Below are positions 5,896-11,050 of a stretch of 11,050 bases of DNA, piece by piece. The notes under the pieces were generated by a model that did not search any database, had not been told where the DNA came from, and saw only the letters and a program-made list of their open reading frames with translations. Both the position numbers and the translations under genes were made by a program. The first letter of the stretch is position 1, and each line of letters starts with the position of its first letter. Source of the stretch: CAYONM01 sp964405325 (lineage in GTDB: Bacteria > Planctomycetota > UBA11346); the NCBI GenBank assembly GCA_964405325.1, contig CAYONM010000125.1, positions 1 to 11,050 of the forward strand. The letters run 5' to 3'.

Positions 5896-6408
5896 TTATT
5901 GGTTCTGCAGCTGTTGTATCTGCTCGAGTGCCCTGCCCCTATCGCCATAAGTGCCGAACTCGCCGTCGGCAATCCGGCGCCAGAGATTCCGGGCCAGTGT
6001 AATATCACCGTCTTTTCCTGCCAGATAGGCTCGTTTCCAGGTGGCGATGAAGCGTACTGATGTGAGTACCTCGTCATTCTCGATGAGCTGATCATAGAGC
6101 GGATAGAAGTCTCTGGATCGGGAGGCTCGCGAAGCGAACAACAATTTCGCTTCCAGGACCATCCAACGATGTCCCCAGCTAGCGGGAAAATGTTCACGAT
6201 CGGCTGGATTGAAGGCGATCTCCTCGGCCACGTCGCACATCGCTTGACAATGGTGATAGAAGGACTCGTCCCCAAATGCACTACAGATCCGCATCGACTC
6301 ACGACGGATATAGAGGATGCTTTCCATGGCATTGAAGCGATCGTGATACCATGCTTTCCCTTCTGTCGCATCGCTGGTGATGACCTGATGCTGGACGAGG
6401 CAGTACAT
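5896..6408 (-). CDS. Uncharacterised soluble protein downstream of the HDOD gene
   Basis: A 170-residue protein that I do not recognise. It has no signal peptide or membrane segment. It is rich in aromatic residues, Arg and Glu, and appears mostly helical: for example FNAMESILYIRRESMRI, then AMCDVAEEIAF, then FIATWKRAYLAGKDGDITLAR, and a closing EQIQQLQNQ. The second half (repeated WKRAYLA, LARNLWRRIA, RALEQIQ) is reminiscent of TPR-like helical hairpins, but that is a guess. The ATG at 6408 is chosen because it lies 10 bases after the HDOD stop; an ATG at 6456 in the same frame would overlap that gene by 38 bases. No clear Shine-Dalgarno precedes 6408, so it may be translated by reinitiation. 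G+C is near 48-53% in the lines I counted by hand, below the flanking genes, which suggests a different origin. It could serve as an accessory of the fliW-csrA-HDOD group. Confidence 0.65.
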   Translation of the reverse strand: MYCLVQHQVITSDATEGKAWYHDRFNAMESILYIRRESMRICSAFGDESFYHHCQAMCDVAEEIAFNPADREHFPASWGHRWMVLEAKLLFASRASRSRDFYPLYDQLIENDEVLTSVRFIATWKRAYLAGKDGDITLARNLWRRIADGEFGTYGDRGRALEQIQQLQNQ

Positions 6409-6418
6409 GGGGAGCCGC

Positions 6419-7273
6419 TTACGCTGCCAACGACAGTAATTCCTTGGCGCGGTCAACTTCGTCGTTGATCACCGCCAGCAGGCTGACCAGGTCGGTTTTG
6501 TCCAAACCCAGGTGTTGCCAAATGACCGGGTCCAGCTTGGGCTCGGCGCAATCGCCGGCGATGCGGATGCGCTTGAGGCCGCAGAGATATTCGGAAAATT
6601 GCGACACCGCCACCGGCTGCTGATAACGACTCTGCTCCAATTCGAATTGATGCCGGACCGCGTCGACCACCTCTACCTCCAGGCCCCATTCCTGGCACAA
6701 CCAGGCACCTACTTCGGCGTGGTTGGTGTCGATCACCTTGCACGAGGCCTTGTCCAGATTGATCCGGCACTCGCGAGCCACGGCGATGATGGCGCGGGTC
6801 TCTTCCGGCGCGTATTCCACCATCAGCACCAAACCGATATCCTTCAGCAGCCCGATGATGAAGGCCAGGTCGGGATCGACCACCTTGATCTTTTCGGCCA
6901 CCAGACGGCTGATGCAGGCCGAGACGCAGCCGTGCATCCAGAAGGCCTTCATGTTGAAGCCGATGTTCTCCTGCTGAAACAGGTTGATCACCGAAATCGA
7001 CAGCGCCACCGAACGCACGGTTTTGAAGCCGAGAATGGCGATTGCCTGATCCAGGGAGTGGACGTTTTCCGGCAGGGAGAAATAGACCGAATTGACCAGC
7101 CGTAGAATTTTGGCCGCCATGGCGGCATCACGACTCATCAATTCGCCAATGGCCTTGGCATTGGAGTGGGGGTCGTTGACCATGCGCACCACCTGGGTGA
7201 CCACCTCCGGCAAACTCGGAATGGTGTGCACGCGGGAGATGATGTCTTGGAAGCTGGCGCGGGTGAACGGCAT
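6419..7273 (-). CDS. HDOD-domain signalling protein
   Basis: A 284-residue cytoplasmic protein whose residues about 12-210 form an HDOD domain, a helical HD-related output domain found in bacterial signalling proteins and often linked to motility, biofilm or c-di-GMP control. Signatures are TIPSLPEVVTQVVRMVNDP (17-35), RDAAMAAKILRLVNSVYF (48-65), LDQAIAILGFKTVRSVAL (74-91), NHAEVGAWLCQEWGL (184-198) and AVRHQFE (205-211). The HD-like motif reads GLLKDIG (141-147) with Lys144 where a His is usual, so metal-dependent catalysis is unlikely, as is common for HDOD proteins. No other sensor or output domain is present; the roughly 70-residue tail is helical. Its ATG shares one base with the csrA stop (TGATG), and a ribosome site AAGGAG lies inside a 12-bp palindrome. 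It is co-translated with csrA and fliW, pointing to a shared regulatory task. Confidence 0.88.
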   Translation of the reverse strand: MPFTRASFQDIISRVHTIPSLPEVVTQVVRMVNDPHSNAKAIGELMSRDAAMAAKILRLVNSVYFSLPENVHSLDQAIAILGFKTVRSVALSISVINLFQQENIGFNMKAFWMHGCVSACISRLVAEKIKVVDPDLAFIIGLLKDIGLVLMVEYAPEETRAIIAVARECRINLDKASCKVIDTNHAEVGAWLCQEWGLEVEVVDAVRHQFELEQSRYQQPVAVSQFSEYLCGLKRIRIAGDCAEPKLDPVIWQHLGLDKTDLVSLLAVINDEVDRAKELLSLAA

Positions 7274-7518
7274 CAGGAGCGCTCCTTGAGACCGGGGGCA
7301 TGAAAACTGAGGTGCCGCAACAAATCTGGATCCACCGCCTGGGCCAGCCGGTTCTCGTCCTGGATCTGCTCATAGAGTTCGTGCCGGAGCACCCGATGAC
7401 AGCGCGGCGCTTCGATGCCCAGACGCACCTGACCACCGCGATCCACATCAAGCACGGTGATCACGATGTCATCGTTGATGATGATCTTCTGCTGTTTGCG
7501 TCGCGAGAGCACCAACAT
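7273..7518 (-). CDS. csrA: CsrA translational regulator with extended C-terminus
   Basis: An 81-residue RNA-binding homodimer that controls translation and mRNA stability by binding GGA motifs. MLVLSRRKQQKIIINDDI with Leu4 and Arg6, GGQVRLGIEAP (28-38) and VLRHELYEQIQ (43-53) give the RNA-binding beta1/beta5 surfaces; Arg45 aligns with the key Arg44 of E. coli CsrA after a one-residue insertion near 27-29. It is longer than the 61-residue enterobacterial protein: the tail DENRLAQAVDPDLLRHLS (54-71) resembles the extended tail of Bacillus CsrA, and Asn56 sits where the FliW-contacting Asn55 lies there. The ATG overlaps the fliW stop by one base (TGATG), and its own stop overlaps the HDOD start in the same way. 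It is very probably antagonised by the FliW encoded just upstream. Confidence 0.95.
   Translation of the reverse strand: MLVLSRRKQQKIIINDDIVITVLDVDRGGQVRLGIEAPRCHRVLRHELYEQIQDENRLAQAVDPDLLRHLSFHAPGLKERS
7275..7286 (-). promoter_or_regulatory. 12-bp palindrome carrying the HDOD gene's ribosome binding site
   Basis: AGGAGCGCTCCT is perfectly self-complementary. In the message the Shine-Dalgarno AGGAG can pair with the following TCCT across a GCGC loop, and the HDOD TGATG start comes directly after. AAGGA within it also fits the ANGGA core recognised by CsrA. Control by folding or CsrA is inferred. Confidence 0.4.
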
Positions 7519-7967
7519 CAGGACATCCCCGGGCTGACCAGATCGGTGAGGAAGAATTGCACTGGCAAGCGGCTATCATTCAGAATGATCTGCTTGGCCT
7601 TGCTGCTGGACCGGCTCAACAGGATGGGCGCTCGAAGATTGGTCCGGATTTTCGCCGGATCCCGGTCGAGCACCAGCATGGTATACACCACCAGATCGTC
7701 GGCTTCGCCATTGGAGATGTCGGCCACATCTTGGGTGCTGAGCTCCATTTCCGGATCCAGCCCCGCCTCAAAGGGCGCCAACACGCAGAAGGCAGCCTGG
7801 GCATCGTCGATCGCCTGCAGCCAGTACAGGGGCCCCGGCTTGGTTTGGAACATGACAAAGCGGCTCAGCTGGTCGAAGCCCAGCAGCGGGGTGGTGAACG
7901 TGATCACCTGCTGCTCATCGACCTCGATGGTTCCTTTGAGCAGGGTCTGCACACGAATGGTCGCCAC
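7518..7967 (-). CDS. fliW: FliW, CsrA antagonist and flagellar assembly factor
   Basis: A 149-residue FliW protein. In Bacillus and Campylobacter FliW binds CsrA and relieves its repression of flagellin translation, while flagellin competes for FliW. Recognisable parts are TIEVDEQQVITFTTPLLGFDQL (13-34), RFVMFQTKPGPLYWLQAIDD (36-55), AAFCVLAPFEAGL (58-70), and the C-terminal strand NLRAPILLSRSSSKAKQIIL. Length is typical. It begins with GTG at 7967, preceded by GAGGAAGGA about eight bases upstream; no ATG competes. A sigma70-like promoter lies in the 100-bp gap after mutL. The stop shares a base with the csrA ATG, so antagonist and target are made from one coupled message. No flagellin or other flagellar gene is in the window. 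Confidence 0.92.
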   Translation of the reverse strand: MATIRVQTLLKGTIEVDEQQVITFTTPLLGFDQLSRFVMFQTKPGPLYWLQAIDDAQAAFCVLAPFEAGLDPEMELSTQDVADISNGEADDLVVYTMLVLDRDPAKIRTNLRAPILLSRSSSKAKQIILNDSRLPVQFFLTDLVSPGMS

Positions 7968-8012
7968 GATGGGATCCTTCCTCTAACACGGGCTGCTGTC
8001 GCGAACCACGAC

Positions 8013-8042
8013 AGTATAGCGCTCATCTGGTTCCCAACGCAA
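8013..8042 (-). promoter_or_regulatory. Predicted promoter of the fliW-csrA-HDOD set
   Basis: On the minus strand TATACT (8013-8018, 5 of 6 to the -10 consensus) lies 18 bp downstream of TTGCGT (8037-8042, 3 of 6 to the -35). The start would be near 8006, giving a leader of about 38 bases before the fliW GTG. It is the only good -10 in the gap and does not resemble a flagellar sigma28 site. Confidence 0.5.
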
Positions 8043-8067
8043 CCAGCATTCCACTGGCCATCGGAAC

Positions 8068-9915
8068 TCAGCGCTGGAAGCGTCGCTCCAACTCACCCCA
8101 GGGCAAATCCAAGGTGGTCGGCCGACCGTGCGGACAGTGCTCCAGGCCCTCGACCCGATACAGCAGACGGATCAGTTCGTGCTGTTCGTGCGGCTCCAGC
8201 CGGGTACCCGCCTTCACCGCCAGACGGCAGGCGGCGCGATGCGCCAGATGCGCCCGCAGATCGCTGATTGCAGTCTTGGCATCGCCATCGGTCGCCAAAT
8301 CCGACAAGAAGGCCTGCCAGCGCAGCTTGTTCAAACGCAACGGATGCGCCCGCACCAGCAGGGTGGTCGGGCCGAAGCCTTCGATCTGGATGCCGTACTG
8401 CCGTAGCGCTGGGAGGAGGGGCTCCAACTGCGCCACTTCGGCCGCGGTCAATTCCACCGAAATGGGCACCAGCCGCTCCTGGCTGCCAGCACCCAGGTCG
8501 CTGGCAGCCGGGTCCAGAGCCAGCCACAAGGCCTTTTCATGCAGCGCATGCTGGTCCACCAGACGAATGCCCTGGTCGGTTTCCACCAGCAGGTACATGT
8601 TCTCCAACTGGACCACCTGCCGCACGCCGGACGGTAGGCCGTCTTCGACTGGCTCCGGGGTCGCGGCGGCTGGCGGCACAGCAGCTGATTGCTGCCCATA
8701 GGTCGCCGTGGGCTCCGCCGTTCGCTGCTGCGGAACCGACGAGGCCGACGACGCCACAGGTGGCATGGGACTTTGCGGAATGAAACGCTCCTGCACCACC
8801 GGTGCGGCCGGCTGGGCCGGTGCGGTTGGGCGCGCTACTGGCTTCACCACCTTGCGCGACACCTCGCCACCGCGCGCTGGCGCTGTGGCCGGTTCGAACA
8901 GTGAAAAACCGCCGGCACTACCGGCCAACGCCCGGCTGATACCGCCACTGACCAACTTGAACACCTCACCACTGTTGCGGAAGCGCACTTCGGCCTTGGT
9001 GGGATGTACATTCACATCCACCAGACTGGGATCGATATCCAGATGCAGAAAGGCCACCCCGTGCAGGCGCGGCTCCAGAAACCCCTCGTATCCCTGCCGA
9101 ATCGCTGCGACCAGCAACTTGTCGTGCAGATAACGGCCATTCAAGAACACGAACTGCCGTTTGGTGGACGGCTTGGCCTGACTGGGATGGGCGATGAATC
9201 CGGATATCTGCAAACTGTCGGCGCTGGCCACCACATCCAACAGTCCTTCAGACAAAGCCTTTCCGAAACAACTGCGGATCCGCGAGCGCAGATGCTGCCT
9301 GCCTGGCAGGTCCAGGTGCTCACGACCATTCACCTCCAGGCGAAAAGCCACGCGCGGATGACCCAGCGCCAAGCGCATCACCATGTCGCTGATGTGGCCG
9401 GCCTCGGTGGCGGCGTTTTTCAGAAATTTCAAACGCGCCGGCACATTCCAGAACAGATTGCGCACGGTCACGCGGGTGCCCTGGGGCAGGGCGCAGGGCT
9501 CCAGCTGCCCCATCTCAGCCCCACGCATGCGCAGCAGCCGCCCTTCGCCGCCGGCAATGCAGGAAGCCAGTTCCATTTCCGACACGCCAGCGATGGACGG
9601 CAGGGCTTCACCCCGAAACCCCAGGGTGGCGATGGAAAACAGATCCGCCGCATCGCGTAATTTACTGGTGGCGTGCCGCGATAACGCCACCGGCAGGTGC
9701 TCTGGCTGAATGCCATGGCCGTCGTCAAGCACCTCGATCAGCTGTCGACCACCATCCTGAACTTGGATCCGAACCCGGGTGGCGCCGGCATCGAGGCTGT
9801 TCTCGACCAGTTCCTTGACCACCGCCGCCGGCCGCTCGATCACTTCGCCGGCAGCGATCTGGTTGGCGATGTCGTCAGAGAGCTGTCGGATCTCGGGAGC
9901 CTGCATGGCTGTCAT
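8068..9915 (-). CDS. mutL: DNA mismatch repair protein MutL
   Basis: A 615-residue mismatch-repair ATPase that links MutS recognition to strand incision. The N-terminal GHKL domain is intact: NQIAAGEVIERPAAVVKEL (18-36) and VENSLDAGA (37-45) with catalytic Glu35 and Mg-binding Asn39, then DDGHGI (64-69), SRHATSKL (79-86), LGFRGEAL (98-105), QGTRVTVRNLFWNVPAR (145-161), and FLNGRY plus VNVHPTKAEVRF (301-312). A Pro/Ala-rich linker (about 342-425) joins the C-terminal dimerisation domain. That domain has endonuclease-type motifs: DQHALHE (454-460), ACRLAVKAG (562-570), CPHGRPT (594-600) and a terminal FQR. Two positions deviate, Leu465 for the second Glu and Arg564 for His. The start is one base after the stop of the upstream gene (TGACATG), so the two are coupled; Met4 is an alternative start. 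No miaA or hfq follows here, unlike the common gammaproteobacterial order. Confidence 0.97.
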   Translation of the reverse strand: MTAMQAPEIRQLSDDIANQIAAGEVIERPAAVVKELVENSLDAGATRVRIQVQDGGRQLIEVLDDGHGIQPEHLPVALSRHATSKLRDAADLFSIATLGFRGEALPSIAGVSEMELASCIAGGEGRLLRMRGAEMGQLEPCALPQGTRVTVRNLFWNVPARLKFLKNAATEAGHISDMVMRLALGHPRVAFRLEVNGREHLDLPGRQHLRSRIRSCFGKALSEGLLDVVASADSLQISGFIAHPSQAKPSTKRQFVFLNGRYLHDKLLVAAIRQGYEGFLEPRLHGVAFLHLDIDPSLVDVNVHPTKAEVRFRNSGEVFKLVSGGISRALAGSAGGFSLFEPATAPARGGEVSRKVVKPVARPTAPAQPAAPVVQERFIPQSPMPPVASSASSVPQQRTAEPTATYGQQSAAVPPAAATPEPVEDGLPSGVRQVVQLENMYLLVETDQGIRLVDQHALHEKALWLALDPAASDLGAGSQERLVPISVELTAAEVAQLEPLLPALRQYGIQIEGFGPTTLLVRAHPLRLNKLRWQAFLSDLATDGDAKTAISDLRAHLAHRAACRLAVKAGTRLEPHEQHELIRLLYRVEGLEHCPHGRPTTLDLPWGELERRFQR

Positions 9916-9916
9916 G

Positions 9917-10915
9917 TCAGGCTCGGCGCAGGCGCAGGGTCAGCACCAGCAAGGCCACAGCCAGCACAGCAGCCACAATGAGACCAGCGATCAATGGCCA
10001 TGACAGCCCCGCACCAGCCTGGTCGGCGCTGCTGCTGACCACCTGCGCCGGCGCCTGCAAGGAACCCGCCACCGGCTGCAGCGCAAAGCTGCTGCCATCG
10101 GGCAGCTGCACCTGGCTGGCCTTGGGATAGCTCCACAGCGCCTCATCCCAATCGATGCTCAACAGCAGATCGATGCCTGGATTGAGCGCCTTGACCTGAC
10201 ACGAGCAGGCGCCGCACAAAAACCAGGCCAATTCAGTCAACACGTCGTCACCCAGGCCATCTTCATACAGGCTAAACGCCCGCCCGCGGCCATACACCGC
10301 CACTAAAAGCGGCCCCTTGCTGGCATCATACTGCGGATCCAAGGCCAACAGCTGGCGGCGGAACATCGCTTCACCAGGTGCATCGGCCTGCAATTCATGC
10401 AAACCGAACAGCAGCTGCAGCGGCACCTCGGTCCCCAGCTGACTACTGGGATCGGCAGCGTCATAGATCGGATCTTCCTCCGGCAGCTGCACCTCGCTCT
10501 GAAGACGCATCAGGGTGGCCCGGATACGCGTCAACTCGGCCTGGCTCTTTTCGACATCCTTATTGCCAATAAACAGGAACACCGCAGTGGTGCCACCGAT
10601 CAACTCGGCACTCAGCCGCCGCCGCAGTGGGCTGTCCACCGCCGCCTGGGCCACGGACGGGCTCCATGCACCCTCGTACCAGGTCGCACCACCATCGGGA
10701 AAACTGATCCGCGCCCCGCTCTCGCCGGCACTGGGCCAGAGATTGCAATGACTCGTAGCAAAATCGATATCCGCCTGTGGCTCGGCGCGTTCGAGCAGGT
10801 GCGGATCCGCCGGCCACCGCTCCAAGGCATAACGGAACACCGGCACGCTGCAGGCCTGCGCCGCAGAGCAGAGCAGACAGAGTCCCATGATAATGATGCT
10901 GGCAGATCCGCTCAT
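9917..10915 (-). CDS. Exported, membrane-anchored Cys-rich protein upstream of mutL
   Basis: A 332-residue protein. Residues 1-21 form a signal peptide (hydrophobic to LLCSAAQA, then CSVPV); the -3 to -1 residues AQA do not make a standard lipobox. The mature N-terminus CSVPVFRYALERWPADP (22-38) and CGACSCQVKALNPGIDLL (234-251; Cys234, Cys237, Cys239) are highly distinctive and match, from memory, an uncharacterised family best known in planctomycetes and relatives. In between are AVDSPLRRRLSAEL (92-105), TAVFLFIGNKD (110-120) and GPLLVAVYGRGRAFSLYEDG (201-220), which read as thioredoxin-like strands and helices. A membrane helix (about 305-328) followed by RLRRA anchors it at the C-terminus, leaving the cysteines outside the cytoplasm. 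AAAGGGG precedes the ATG at 10915. It overlaps nothing and ends one base before mutL. Function unknown; an envelope thiol or metal role is conjecture. Confidence 0.85.
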   Translation of the reverse strand: MSGSASIIIMGLCLLCSAAQACSVPVFRYALERWPADPHLLERAEPQADIDFATSHCNLWPSAGESGARISFPDGGATWYEGAWSPSVAQAAVDSPLRRRLSAELIGGTTAVFLFIGNKDVEKSQAELTRIRATLMRLQSEVQLPEEDPIYDAADPSSQLGTEVPLQLLFGLHELQADAPGEAMFRRQLLALDPQYDASKGPLLVAVYGRGRAFSLYEDGLGDDVLTELAWFLCGACSCQVKALNPGIDLLLSIDWDEALWSYPKASQVQLPDGSSFALQPVAGSLQAPAQVVSSSADQAGAGLSWPLIAGLIVAAVLAVALLVLTLRLRRA

Positions 10916-11050
10916 CCCATCCCCTTTGGGCCATCGCCGCTTGCGACCGACCCTCGTTATCTGACCGGGGGACTGTATGCCCTGACGGATCCAGTTCTAC
11001 CAATCGACTGCCGCCGGCCTGGACAAGGCGAGCAAAGTCCGACCGAGGCC
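10916..11050. other. Right-edge non-coding sequence upstream of the mutL-linked gene
   Basis: These 135 bases hold the ribosome site of the gene starting at 10915 and presumably its promoter, though no convincing -35/-10 pair was seen. One minus-strand frame stays open into that gene but has no recognisable content. The end of an upstream minus-strand gene could lie here; nothing supports one. Confidence 0.4.

Noticed and set aside
7997..8013. TGTCG/CGACA dyad after mutL as a mutL terminator
   Set aside because: It has only 5-bp arms, no U-tract, and overlaps the predicted fliW -10 region; too weak to call.
10560..11003. Minus-strand frame overlapping the start of the mutL-linked gene
   Set aside because: It is an out-of-frame shadow; the overlapped protein has a signal peptide, conserved-looking blocks and a ribosome site.
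1..11050. CRISPR arrays, tRNA or rRNA genes, riboswitches, replication origin
   Set aside because: No regularly spaced repeats, cloverleaf-like segments or rRNA-like sequence were seen on either strand.

Overview
The window is a G+C-rich stretch of a proteobacterial chromosome, most likely a gammaproteobacterium. MutL, CsrA and RF3 are of proteobacterial type. Finer placement, for example among sulfur-oxidising Chromatiales-like groups, is a guess. Almost everything is on the minus strand; the only convincing plus-strand gene is at 416-1171.

Left third (1-3.4 kb): arsenic resistance in two modules. Module one is an ArsR-type repressor (17-343, minus) divergent from an exported protein with a vicinal-cysteine tail (416-1171, plus). 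Module two reads leftwards as a second ArsR-type repressor (2989-3357), an ACR3 arsenite exporter (1853-2968) and a thioredoxin-coupled arsenate reductase ArsC (1220-1660). ArsC reduces arsenate, ACR3 expels arsenite, and the repressors sense As(III). Between acr3 and arsC lies a 141-bp palindromic MITE-like insertion with 13-bp terminal inverted repeats. It is flanked by a perfect 6-bp direct repeat, one copy of which overlaps the acr3 stop codon.

Middle (3.4-6.4 kb): a full-length RF3 (prfC) gene, then the STAS-domain remnant of a SulP anion transporter whose membrane part is missing. About 360 bp with no recognisable gene follow, then an unrecognised protein gene (5896-6408) in lower-G+C sequence. 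This looks like an accessory scar.

Right (6.4-11 kb, transcribed leftwards): a Cys-rich, membrane-anchored exported protein (9917-10915) one base from mutL (8068-9915); then a promoter and a tightly coupled fliW-csrA-HDOD set with two TGATG overlaps. FliW and CsrA are a known antagonist pair controlling flagellin synthesis in other phyla, and this CsrA has the long tail and the Asn expected of FliW-bound forms. MutL keeps most, but not all, endonuclease motifs.

An unexpected link joins the two ends. The arsR-linked exported protein and the mutL-linked exported protein appear, by eye, to share a tandem thioredoxin-like layout ending in a cysteine cluster.
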